Source of the DNA: Pseudomonadota bacterium
GTDB taxonomy: Bacteria; Pseudomonadota; Gammaproteobacteria; Steroidobacterales; Steroidobacteraceae
Length of the DNA stretch: 64,000 bases
Reading direction: 5' to 3'
Assembly (NCBI GenBank): GCA_021843755.1
Contig: JAKBWB010000063.1
Coordinates: forward strand, 1 to 64,000
Shown piece by piece: positions 54,519-63,292 of this stretch. Under the pieces are notes generated by a model. That model was not told the origin of the DNA. It worked only from the letters and a program-made list of their open reading frames with translations, and did not search any database. Each line of letters opens with the position of its first letter. The stretch's first letter is position 1. Position numbers and translations under genes: made by a program.

Positions 54519-54983
54519 ATGAGAATCGAGGATTTTCTGCAGCGCTCGCGTCAACAGGTGGTGACGTGCGGGCCAAATGACAGTCTGGAGACCGCTGCGA
54601 AGCTCCTGCACGAGCATCGCATCGGTGCCATGCCGGTCTGCGAGTCGGGCCCGGGCTCGCGCATGATCGGGATCGTCTCCGAGCGTGATCTGGTCAGGGC
54701 CCTGGCAACCGATGCGCGGCGCCTGCCGAACATGCGCGTCCGCGACCTCATGACCGCGGACGTAGTGACTTTCTCGCCGGATGAGACGATGCAGGCCGCA
54801 CAGGCACTGATGCGCAACAGGGGATTCCGCCACCTGCCGATCGTGGAAGGCCAGCGCCTGCTCGGCATCCTCTCGATTCGAGACACGCTGGCGAGCCGCC
54901 TGGAAGAATCCCGGATCGAAATCGACACCCTGCGCGATTTCGCCCTCGCCGCTCGATGCCTTCCGCTCGACCCCAGCGGTTGA
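54519..54983 (+). CDS. Two-CBS-domain protein
   Basis: A 154-residue protein that consists almost wholly of two CBS domains (about residues 10-65, ETAAKLLHEHRIGAMPVCE...; and 70-130, VRDLMTADVVTFSPDETM). CBS pairs bind AMP, ADP, ATP or SAM. It follows the phosphoesterase by 2 bp with GAGG-like sequence before ATG. As the last gene of the apr-sat operon it may sense the AMP/ATP balance. A hairpin with stem GACCCG/CGGGTC follows 35 bp after the stop. Confidence 0.85.
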   Translation: MRIEDFLQRSRQQVVTCGPNDSLETAAKLLHEHRIGAMPVCESGPGSRMIGIVSERDLVRALATDARRLPNMRVRDLMTADVVTFSPDETMQAAQALMRNRGFRHLPIVEGQRLLGILSIRDTLASRLEESRIEIDTLRDFALAARCLPLDPSG

Positions 54984-55492
54984 GGGCACGGAACCGCCCC
55001 GCCTGCGCGCCTCCCGAGACCCGCCTGACGGGTCGGGGATCATGAGTTCCCGTCCAATTTCGGCGCCGCTCGCGGCGTCCTGACGCCGCACCGCGCCCGG
55101 AGCCCGGCGCGCCCACCGTCAATACGCCGAGCCGAACGGATGCCGCGCCGGACGCAGCCACCGCCTGCTGGCGATCAGCACCGGACCGCCCGATCATGGG
55201 TGCGGGTCTCAAGCGCCCGATCGCTGAACCCAGCGAATTCCCGAACGAATTTCCCGCCACTGCGGCGCGCGCGTCGGTCTGGCGGGGACATGCCACTGCA
55301 GGGACTTGCGGCGCCGCAAGACAGCCGCCCTGAATCTGCGGGAACCTCGAGAATAGAGTGGGCACACCGGATAAGCCACACCCCGAGTCACGGTGGCGCA
55401 GCAGCCGCAGTGGCAGTGCCTCCGCATATCCGACCACGGACACCGCACGACACGGGGTGCGACCCGGCGCTGACTGGTTGACCGAGCACGCA
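54984..55492. other. Intergenic region before the TonB receptor
   Basis: No gene is visible. A stem-loop GACCCG-CCTGA-CGGGTC (55018-55034) lies about 35 bp after the CBS gene and may end the apr-sat transcript, although it lacks a T-run. I searched for cobalamin-riboswitch boxes, since TonB receptors often have them, and found only a short TGCCACTG-like element near 55288-55297; the rest of the consensus is missing. Confidence 0.4.
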
Positions 55493-58396
55493 ATGCGCCG
55501 AGGGTATCCGGAACGGACCTTCGAGCGTCTGAGAGTACAGCCTCTGCCGATAGCCCTGCGGCAACTGCTCGGGCTGTGCGCCTGCCTGGCCACGGCGAAG
55601 GCACTGGCCGCTCCTCCCCGCTCCGGTCCCCCAGCGACGCTCGGGCAGGTCGTGGTAGAGGCATCGCGGCCGCCGGCCCTGGGTCTCGATACGGGCGCGC
55701 CGGTGAAAATATTGACAGCGACCGCGCTGCGCAATCTCGGCGTCGACAACCTGGGGCAGGCGTTGCGGCTGATGCCGATCTTCGGCAGCGCCAACGGCCT
55801 GGGAACGGCGAGCACCAACAAATTCACCAATGGCGGCGAGCAGAGCGCCGATCTGTTCGATTTGAACCATTCGCGGCTCGTTATTCTGGTGAACGGCCAA
55901 CGCTGGATTCAGGGCGCGCAGGGGGACACCGATCTGTCCACCTTTCCCGTGGCGCTGATTCAGCGCATCGAGGTCTACCCGGCGCGCGGAGCGGTACGGT
56001 ACGGCGACGCGGCGCTTGCCGGCGTGGTGAATATCATCACGGTGCCCGCCTTCAACGGCGTGATGGCCACGGCTGGAACGGGAGACTCGCAAGGCAGCGG
56101 CCACTGGGATGGCCCGCACACCTGGGCCAGCCTCGCGCTCGGACGCAGGGGCAAATCCTCCGGCCTCATGGCGCTGCTCAGCTGGTCCGATCAGAGCGCC
56201 ATCTCCGCGGCCGATCGCGGACTGACCGCTGGCCCTCTGCCCGGCACGGGCTTGTCGCGCTTAAGTCCAATCACCCCCTACGGACAGTTCGAGTTCATGC
56301 CCACGGGCGGGCCATATGCCAACTCGAGCCTCTGTCCCGCTCAGCCCGAGGGCACCCGGCTGTGCGATCTCACCGCGACGCGCGGCGCAGCGGGCGGCTT
56401 CAGCCCGGTCACCGCGACCGACCGGTTCAATACCTTTCCGTACAACGATCTGATCATGCCGCTTCAGCAATGGGGCTTCTACGTCAGCGGCTTTCACCGG
56501 CTCGGGACCGGGATCAGAGTCGATGCGAGCATCTTCGTCGGCCGACGGACGGCGGATCAGGAGGGGCCACCGACCACCCTCACGCTGGGAACCTCAGGCC
56601 TGCCGATCTCCGTCAGCGCCAGCCAACCCTACAATCCTTTTGACATTGCGCTCGAGTCGAGCGGGCCGAACGCCAACCTCGTCGGTCTCTCCGAGCGCCT
56701 GCAGGCCCTGGGCCCGGTCGTGTTCACCGATACATCCGACACCTACCGCGCCACCCTTTCCTTTCGGGGCAGCATCGATCGCGACGCGCCCTCTGCCTGG
56801 CGCTGGCACGTGGCGTATTTGTGGTCTTCGAGCCGAGTCAACGACCAGAATCGCGGTCGGGTCAATCTGAGCAATCTCGCCCTGGCGCTCGGCAGCCCGT
56901 CCGTCTGCGCATCGATTCCCTCATGCACGCCGATCAATCTTTTCGGCGGACCGGGTGCCGTCACGCCGGCCATGAGCGCCTTCATCGGCCTGGCCGAGCA
57001 TAACCGGATCGCCAACACGCTGCAGACCGTCAGCGCGTCGATCTCGCAGGCCGATCTATTCAGACTTCCGGCCGGCCCCGTTGCGCTAGGCGTGGGTTAC
57101 CAGTACGAGGCCCAGCATGGAGACTTCCAACCCAATGCGGCGGCTGCCCGGGGAATCGACAGCGCCGTGCCGCTGGTGCGCGTCCCATCCTATGTCGGCG
57201 GCTATGCCGGCAATGCCCTATGGACCGAGATCATCGCACCGCTCATCGGCGGCGCTCATGCGCTCACCTTCGGCGGCGGCGTTCGTGGGTACGATTTCTC
57301 GCATACCGGCTCCGGCGCCGTCGGGGAATCGACCCTGTCCTTCGACGCAACCCGGCACTTGAGCCTTCAAGCCGGATGGGCCCAGGGGTTTCGCACGCCG
57401 GACCTCCGCGAGCTCGGCGAGCCCAGTCCGGCCGCCGCGGCCGCCATCAGCGATCCGTGCAGCGGCTACACGGCCGCCGGCGTTGCGCCTGCCGTTGCCG
57501 CGGCCTGTTCGTCCACGGGTGTCCCAGCCGGCTACCTCCAGACCAATCCAGACGTGCAAACGCTGCAAACCGGCAATCCCGCCCTGCAGGCCGAGCGCAG
57601 CAACAACATCTGGCTGAGCGTCAAGTGGAGCCCGGGCACCGTGCCGGGCCTGTCGGTCAACGTGGCGTACTACCGCATCAAGATCAACAGCGCGATCAGC
57701 CGGCCGAGCGCCCAGCAGACGCTGTTGGATTGCTACGCGCTCGGAAATGCCTCCGCCTGCTCGGGCATCAGCCGGGCGGCCGACGGTCAATTGACGGTCG
57801 TTTCCACCGAGGCGGTCAACAGCCAGAGCATAGCGACCGAGTGGCTGACCGGCGGCGTGCGCTACGTCCGCTCGACGGCACTCGGCGAGTTCTCGCTGCG
57901 CGCCGACCTCGCCTGGACGCCCGAGTACCAGCTCACCACCGCGAGCGCCCATGGTGCATCGGTGCAGAATCTCGCCGGCGTCGAGCTCGGCTCGGGGTCA
58001 CCGAGCGGCATTCCCCGCTGGGACGGCGCCGGCAGCCTCGACTGGCGCTTCGGACCCTGGAACGCCGGCTGGCTGGTCAAGGCGTTTGGTCCCATGACCG
58101 AGACCTGCACCGACCGGTTCGCCGGGACGCCGTTGAGCTATACGGTGCTCGGCCTATGCTCGCAGCCTGACCTCACGAACTCGAGGCTCTCGCGCAACCG
58201 GCTCGGCACGACGCTCTATCATGATCTGTATTGCGGCTATCGGCTCTCGCGCCGGCTGTCGCTGACGGCCGGAATCGACAATATCTTCGATCAGGGACCG
58301 CCGGTGTCGGTCCTGCAGCCGCTGCACTACGACGCATCGATCTATCCGGCACCCGGCCGGACGCTGTACGCGATGGTGAATTTCAGGATGGAATAG
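55493..58396 (+). CDS. TonB-dependent outer-membrane receptor
   Basis: A 967-residue receptor. The signal peptide ends near AKALA; the plug domain includes GAPVKILTATALRNLGVDNLGQALRLMPIFG, SRLVILVNGQRWIQGAQGD, IQRIEVYPARGAVRYGDAALAGVVNIIT. The large barrel follows, with Cys-bearing loops (SLCPAQPEGTRLCD, ASIPSCTPINLF, CYALGNASACS) and a C-terminal YDASIYPAPGRTLYAMVNFRM. It resembles SusC-free gammaproteobacterial receptors with a DAALAG-VVNIIT plug. The ligand is unknown; no TonB-ExbB neighbours. ATG 55493 is chosen from the signal peptide. Confidence 0.9.
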   Translation: MRRGYPERTFERLRVQPLPIALRQLLGLCACLATAKALAAPPRSGPPATLGQVVVEASRPPALGLDTGAPVKILTATALRNLGVDNLGQALRLMPIFGSANGLGTASTNKFTNGGEQSADLFDLNHSRLVILVNGQRWIQGAQGDTDLSTFPVALIQRIEVYPARGAVRYGDAALAGVVNIITVPAFNGVMATAGTGDSQGSGHWDGPHTWASLALGRRGKSSGLMALLSWSDQSAISAADRGLTAGPLPGTGLSRLSPITPYGQFEFMPTGGPYANSSLCPAQPEGTRLCDLTATRGAAGGFSPVTATDRFNTFPYNDLIMPLQQWGFYVSGFHRLGTGIRVDASIFVGRRTADQEGPPTTLTLGTSGLPISVSASQPYNPFDIALESSGPNANLVGLSERLQALGPVVFTDTSDTYRATLSFRGSIDRDAPSAWRWHVAYLWSSSRVNDQNRGRVNLSNLALALGSPSVCASIPSCTPINLFGGPGAVTPAMSAFIGLAEHNRIANTLQTVSASISQADLFRLPAGPVALGVGYQYEAQHGDFQPNAAAARGIDSAVPLVRVPSYVGGYAGNALWTEIIAPLIGGAHALTFGGGVRGYDFSHTGSGAVGESTLSFDATRHLSLQAGWAQGFRTPDLRELGEPSPAAAAAISDPCSGYTAAGVAPAVAAACSSTGVPAGYLQTNPDVQTLQTGNPALQAERSNNIWLSVKWSPGTVPGLSVNVAYYRIKINSAISRPSAQQTLLDCYALGNASACSGISRAADGQLTVVSTEAVNSQSIATEWLTGGVRYVRSTALGEFSLRADLAWTPEYQLTTASAHGASVQNLAGVELGSGSPSGIPRWDGAGSLDWRFGPWNAGWLVKAFGPMTETCTDRFAGTPLSYTVLGLCSQPDLTNSRLSRNRLGTTLYHDLYCGYRLSRRLSLTAGIDNIFDQGPPVSVLQPLHYDASIYPAPGRTLYAMVNFRME

Positions 58397-58404
58397 ATTC
58401 GCGG

Positions 58405-58600
58405 ACCCAGCCTGCAACGTCGGCATGCGCAGCGATTTGCGGGCGACTGCCAGCACGGTGAATAGGAACAACGCCGCGCCTGCGGTGCGCAGCGTACCGA
58501 ACGCGAAGGGCGGCGCGTAGCTCGGCGCGATCTTCATCACCACCCAATTGCAGCACCGGATCACGGCCAGCACGGCAAGTGCCGCGACCCGGTCCATCAC
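58405..58600 (-). pseudogene. EamA (DMT) transporter 5' fragment
   Basis: The minus-strand frame begins MDRVAALAVLAVIRCCNWVVMK, then IAPSYAPPFAFGTLRTAGAAL and LFLFTVLAVARKS: the first one and a half transmembrane repeats of an EamA-family drug/metabolite transporter. After about 65 residues the homology stops, at 58405, 8 bp from the TonB receptor stop, and the frame runs antisense into that gene. About 230 residues of the normal transporter are absent, so this is a remnant. Confidence 0.75.
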
Positions 58601-58908
58601 ACTTCACCACCGATCGCATGATTCATGCAATTTCCACACTCGAAGCCCTGCGCCGTCGCGGCATGACGCGCATGCTCACCCGCGCTCGATACGGCTCGCA
58701 CGAGCCAGAGAACTCGTTTTACCAGCACGCTGGCGGCCGTTGCGCCGGCAGCGTCCGGCCCATTGCCGCCTCCGGTCTGTGTCGCGCGCCGCTACACCGC
58801 CCCGCGGGCGACAGGAAGCATCGCGACAGCCAGGATCATGGCGTGCACGACTGCGCGCATCGCGGCAGCCGGATCATTACGATCGGCGGGCATCCGTACG
58901 GCTTTGAC
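58601..58908. other. Intergenic stretch without a recognised gene
   Basis: Plus- and minus-strand frames here are short and lack hydrophobic or motif-bearing segments. No tRNA, repeat or hairpin stood out. It separates the transporter fragment from the SbcC-like gene, whose 3' end is at 58909. Confidence 0.4.
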
Positions 58909-61536
58909 CTACGCGCCCGCCCGGCGCGCACCGCTCAATCGGAACACCTGGTCCGCCCCGAGTCCGTCGAACAGCACGTCATGACAGCTCAGCAGCAACA
59001 CCTGCAGCTTCTCGGCGGCGCGGAACAACACCCGATGGATCCGCCGAATCCGCTCCGGATCAGTGTTGACCAGCGAATCATCGAGCACCAACGGCAGGGT
59101 TCCGTCGCCCGCGAGCACCTCGGCAAGGCCAAGCCGCGCCAGAAGAGCGAGCTGCTCCTGCGCACCTCCGGAGAGTTCCTCGAACGGCTCGCGCAGGGTT
59201 TCGCTGCGCAATCCCACCATTCCCAACTCCTCGCCCATATCGAGCTCGCACCCGGGAAACAGACCCGCAAGATAAGGCTTGAGGCGCTGCATGACCGGCG
59301 CGGTCAGGCGATCCACCACGCGCTTGCGCGCCTCGGACAGCACTTCCCAGAGCCTCTGGGCTGCGGCGGCCTGCCGCTCGAGACGCTGAAGCCGAACACG
59401 GGCCTGCTCGAGTTCGGCGCCCGCATCCTGGACGGTCTCGTAACTGCCGCAGCCGAGTGCGGCGTTCAATGTGCCCGTCAAACGCTCGACCCGCCCTCGG
59501 ACCTCTTGCACGCGGGCAGCCAAGCCGTGCATGGCCTGAGAATGGCGTTTGGCGTCGCGCGCGGCCTCCTCGCCGCCAAGGTCCTGGAATTCCCGCGCGT
59601 ACTTCTCGACGGCCGCCTGCGCAAATCCGCGATCCCGTACGGCTTGCTGATGCTTTTCCGCCAGCTGCGCCGCCGTCGGGCGATCAGCGTACAGACGCAA
59701 CAATCGATCGCGCTCTTCCTCCTTGCCCTTGCGAGCGGCGCGCAGTGCGGCACCTTGCGCTCGCGACTGGGTGAGCCCCTCATTCGCGGCCTCACGCGCG
59801 GTGCGAGCCGAGGTCAACGCCGCGTCCGCGGCAACCACGGCGTCTTGCAGGGCATCTTCCGTTCCATCCACTGACGCCGCAGGTCCTAGCCGCGCGAGCT
59901 CGGCTTGCGCCCGCAGTAACTCCTCCCGCAGTTGCTCTCGGGACTTCGACCACGTCGCACGGGCCTGCAAGGTCAGCTGCGCGATCCGCTGATTGATGCC
60001 CTGGAGGCGCTCGTGCGCGGCGCGCGCCTCCGGTACCGTCGGGACACCGCAGTTCCGCAGTGCCTGGGTCAGCGCACTATCGGCCGCAGTCTTGGCATCG
60101 CGCAGCGTATCGAGCGTTCCGCGTCCCGGCTGAATTTCGATGGCGGCTACCTCGCCCAGGGTCACGGTCCGGTTCTCGACGATGTCGAACGTAAGGCGTG
60201 CGCCGGCGGGGTGTGGGACGCCGTCCACATTCATCCCATGCCCCAACGTCAATACCACGCTCACCGCGGCGCCGTGCAGGCGGGCTTCAGCGGTACGGGC
60301 CGCATCTGCGAGTTGCTGCAGGCGTGCGATGATGCTCGCGTCGATCGCCGGCTCGCGGGCACGCTGCTGCTGGGCCTGCTGCATCTCACGATCGATGCGT
60401 TCGAGTTCTGCAACCTTCGTACCGAGCTCCGCGTGCTGGTCCGTCAGCTCGTGACGGCGGTGTTCGCGCCGAGCCCGCTCGAGTGCCGTGACGGCTTGCT
60501 TGTGAGCCAGCTCCGCTGCTGAAACGCGCTGGAGCGCGGTTTGAGCGTGACCTTCGAGCTCTTGCTGGCGGGGGTTCACGGCCTCGATCTGTACGTTCAG
60601 ATTCGTCACCTCGTCGCTCAGCCGTTGAATGGCCTGGTCCGCCTCCTGGCGCATCGCGAGCTCGCGCTCCGCGCTCGATGCGGTCGCGATGGCCGTGTTC
60701 AGGATACCCCGCGCGCCCGCCAGGCGCTCCGCGGCTTTTTGCGCCGCGGCGGCGCTTTGCACGGCCTTGTCAGATTCCCGTCTGGCAACTTCAAATCGAC
60801 CATTCAGCTCAGCGAGCTCGCCGCGGGCCCGCTGCAATTCCGCGGCGGTCTGCTCCCGGCTCTCGTGAGCCGTGAGGATCTGCTGGTACTTGCTCTCGGC
60901 CTGCTCGACCGCCCTACGGGCATTGCGTAACAGCGTCGTTTCCTGACCGGTGGGTGTGTAGTATCGGCCGCGCTCCGCCGCCACACGCTCCATCAACCGC
61001 TGGCCACGCTCGGAAATGGCCGCCACGCCGATTTCCTGCGACAGCCGCTCCTGCAATCGGCCTCGGCCGTCCTCGTTGAGATCCTCCCCCGTGCCGCGCC
61101 GGGAATCTCCTTGAGCCACCAGCAGAAGCGGCCAGATACCGAGATCCTGGACAGTCGGTCCACGGGATCCGCCCGGCCGCGTACCGAGCAACGAGCGCAG
61201 TTGTGCCTCGGCGTCCTCCCCCTGCAGCGTCGCGCCGCCACCGCTCAGTTGCGCCATGGCGCTCTTCAGAAACTGTTTCTGCAGCTCGTACCGGTGTCCC
61301 TCGACATCGAAGACGAGCCGCACGAACGGCGGCTCGGAGGATCTCCAGCTCTGCAGCCGCTGCTTGTGCTGCGCCGAACCCTTGTGGGACTCGAACAGCG
61401 CGAACTGCACGGCTTGAAATAGCCGGCTCTTGCCGGCTTCATTCGGACCGAGGACGAGATTCAACCGCGGCGACAGGGGACCGAGGCTCTGCGACAGACC
61501 GCGCCAGTGGCGCGTCTCGATCTCAAGCAGTCGCAT
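58909..61536 (-). CDS. SbcC/YhaN-like SMC-type ATPase
   Basis: An 875-residue ABC/SMC-type ATPase. Walker A is GPNEAGKS (residues 30-37), the long middle is Gln/Arg/Ala-rich coiled coil (about 180-770), and the C-terminal lobe has the signature ELSGGAQEQLALL and Walker B PLVLDDSLV. No CxxC zinc hook is seen at the coiled-coil apex, so it resembles B. subtilis YhaN more than SbcC/Rad50. The start overlaps the nuclease gene upstream by 14 bp. It probably forms a DNA-end processing complex. Confidence 0.87.
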   Translation of the reverse strand: MRLLEIETRHWRGLSQSLGPLSPRLNLVLGPNEAGKSRLFQAVQFALFESHKGSAQHKQRLQSWRSSEPPFVRLVFDVEGHRYELQKQFLKSAMAQLSGGGATLQGEDAEAQLRSLLGTRPGGSRGPTVQDLGIWPLLLVAQGDSRRGTGEDLNEDGRGRLQERLSQEIGVAAISERGQRLMERVAAERGRYYTPTGQETTLLRNARRAVEQAESKYQQILTAHESREQTAAELQRARGELAELNGRFEVARRESDKAVQSAAAAQKAAERLAGARGILNTAIATASSAERELAMRQEADQAIQRLSDEVTNLNVQIEAVNPRQQELEGHAQTALQRVSAAELAHKQAVTALERARREHRRHELTDQHAELGTKVAELERIDREMQQAQQQRAREPAIDASIIARLQQLADAARTAEARLHGAAVSVVLTLGHGMNVDGVPHPAGARLTFDIVENRTVTLGEVAAIEIQPGRGTLDTLRDAKTAADSALTQALRNCGVPTVPEARAAHERLQGINQRIAQLTLQARATWSKSREQLREELLRAQAELARLGPAASVDGTEDALQDAVVAADAALTSARTAREAANEGLTQSRAQGAALRAARKGKEEERDRLLRLYADRPTAAQLAEKHQQAVRDRGFAQAAVEKYAREFQDLGGEEAARDAKRHSQAMHGLAARVQEVRGRVERLTGTLNAALGCGSYETVQDAGAELEQARVRLQRLERQAAAAQRLWEVLSEARKRVVDRLTAPVMQRLKPYLAGLFPGCELDMGEELGMVGLRSETLREPFEELSGGAQEQLALLARLGLAEVLAGDGTLPLVLDDSLVNTDPERIRRIHRVLFRAAEKLQVLLLSCHDVLFDGLGADQVFRLSGARRAGA

Positions 61537-62617
61537 CGGACACCTCCCGCTGCAGCCGATAGAGGAGCTGCAGAGCATCCGTGTCGGCCGCGCTCGCGCC
61601 GGCGAGCAGCCGCTCGACGCCTGCCGCCATGAATCCCTCGCCCGTCATCGTAGCCAGGTCCTGCGGTCGCGGTCGGGTGAGAAGCGCCGCCATGTCCGCC
61701 GTGAGATAGGCGAGCCTCTCGCCGTATTCCGCCACCAGCGCCTCGAGCACATCCCGTGCGCCCATCGAGATCGTCCCCCGCGCTCGCAGGTTCACCAGCG
61801 TCTGCGAACGTTCCGCCAATGCCTCGAGACGCGATCTGAGCTCCTCGACCTGGGAATCGTCGATCATCTCCGGGTCGAGGGTCAGCCAGTGGGTCTGCGC
61901 CACGTGCCGGCGCTCGACCCGCGGCTCGGTGCCCGCCGCGTCGATGTCCACGATCAAGATCCCTCCGGGATCGAGTTCCTTGAACCGGGTAGGCTCCGGG
62001 GCACCTGAATACCAGGCGCGGGCGTTGTAGCGGAAGGTGCCGTGCCAATCACCGAGCGCCAGATAATCAAAGCCCTTGGCCAGCACCCGATCGGCATCGA
62101 TGAGATTCGGCACGATACTCTCGGAATCGCCCGAGAAATTGATGATCCCCCCATGCGCCACGGCAATGCGGATGCCCTCCCCCGCACCACGCTCCGGGAG
62201 CCATACGGTGGGATCATCGGATTCATGGCGCCGGGTCAGTGGGCACGGGTACACCAGCGCATCGGCGAATCGAACCGGTTCGCGCTTGGCGAGAACACTG
62301 ACATTGGGCGGCAATTCGAGCCGGGCGAGCGCACCGTCCTCCGTCGCCGCGTCATGATTGCCCGGCAGAAGCCCGACGGGAATGTCTCCGAAGCTCTGCA
62401 GAGCATCCGATGTCTGCTGCAGCGTATCGCGGCCAAGGCCATTGTCATCGAGGACGTCACCGGCGACGAGCACGGCATCGGCGTGCACTTGCTGCGCCAG
62501 CGCGCCGATCGCCCGTACCGTCTGGAACCGCAAAAGGCGCAATTGTGCGGCCTTTTCCGGGTTCAGATACCGCAGCTTCAATCCGAGCTGCCAGTCAGCC
62601 GTATGGATGAATCGCAT
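61523..62617 (-). CDS. SbcD/Mre11/YhaO-like metallophosphoesterase nuclease
   Basis: A 364-residue calcineurin-like nuclease. The metal sites are FIHTADWQLG, VLVAGDVLDD, LLPGNHD, VAHGG and the ALGDWHG region (GDxHG). It is the partner of the downstream ATPase, to which it is coupled by overlap. The domain order (phosphoesterase then capping domain) fits YhaO/SbcD. A ribosome site GAGGAGG precedes ATG 62617. Confidence 0.9.
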   Translation of the reverse strand: MRFIHTADWQLGLKLRYLNPEKAAQLRLLRFQTVRAIGALAQQVHADAVLVAGDVLDDNGLGRDTLQQTSDALQSFGDIPVGLLPGNHDAATEDGALARLELPPNVSVLAKREPVRFADALVYPCPLTRRHESDDPTVWLPERGAGEGIRIAVAHGGIINFSGDSESIVPNLIDADRVLAKGFDYLALGDWHGTFRYNARAWYSGAPEPTRFKELDPGGILIVDIDAAGTEPRVERRHVAQTHWLTLDPEMIDDSQVEELRSRLEALAERSQTLVNLRARGTISMGARDVLEALVAEYGERLAYLTADMAALLTRPRPQDLATMTGEGFMAAGVERLLAGASAADTDALQLLYRLQREVSDATA

Positions 62618-63292
62618 CTGTTCCTCCTCGAGCCGAGCCTAACGAGATGTTGCCTGGATGTGCGCAACACGTCGGTAAATTTTGCCTGACCTCGCTGCAA
62701 TCGACGCATTCTGACGGAAATCCGCCAGCTGAGTGTCACGGGAAAGCGCTGCACCGGGCAAGTTCCGCCGGCTCGGTGACGCGCCAGCGGCTTCGAGCGT
62801 TCGGCGAGGCCAGCTTCGAGCGGCCGACGCCCTCGAGAGGCGATTCATCCGGGGCACCGGACAGCCCCAAAGTCACCCTACAAGCGCTGCGGCACCCCGC
62901 CCCGGCAAACCGGGCCGGCGCCCCGTTGCCCGGCCATGCCTCATGCTCGGCTCGTACCGTCAAAGGATTCGGTGACTGCCGGCGGACAAACCCGCAAGCG
63001 CCACCGGATTGCCGGATGGACAGGACCGGTTTTTTTCTCGCGGACTCGATGCGACCCGATTGACCGTTGCAGGGCACCCCGCGCGCAGCGCGCCGCATCC
63101 CGCCTGCCTTGGCGGCCGAGGTCAGCATCCCTCGGCTCGGCCGCGATGGGCTCGGAACACAAGGGGTGAGAAACGGGACCCTGATCCGCGCCGCCATGGC
63201 CCCGATGGCCATGACCCCACTTGACGATCGTCAAGGCATCCGAGCGTCAGGTCGCCGTACCGTGTCGCCGGGGTCGCACGAGGACATGAGAG
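62618..63292. other. Intergenic region with a 14-bp palindrome
   Basis: No gene was recognised across this 675 bp. It contains a perfect palindrome TTGACGATCGTCAA at 63221-63234, of the same type as those at the sHdr and lip promoters, 59 bp before the Rieske remnant start codon. A T7 run (63030-63036) follows a weak CCGG dyad and could be a plus-strand terminator. Confidence 0.4.
63221..63234 (+). promoter_or_regulatory. Palindromic operator candidate TTGACGATCGTCAA
   Basis: A perfect 14-bp palindrome of the TTGAC-N4-GTCAA type. It precedes the Rieske-ferredoxin remnant and the DUF2249 gene, a gene family often controlled by FNR/DNR-type regulators in response to NO or oxygen. Unlike the sHdr and lip sites, no TAAWAT box is found 15 bp downstream in either direction. 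Confidence 0.45.

Noticed and set aside
54984-55492. Cobalamin riboswitch in front of the TonB receptor
   Set aside because: Only a TGCCACTG-like piece matches; the B12 box and the other conserved helices are absent.
58154-58600. A 148-codon minus-strand gene for an EamA transporter
   Set aside because: Only the first 65 codons match the family; the rest is antisense to the TonB receptor gene, so it is a fragment, not a gene.
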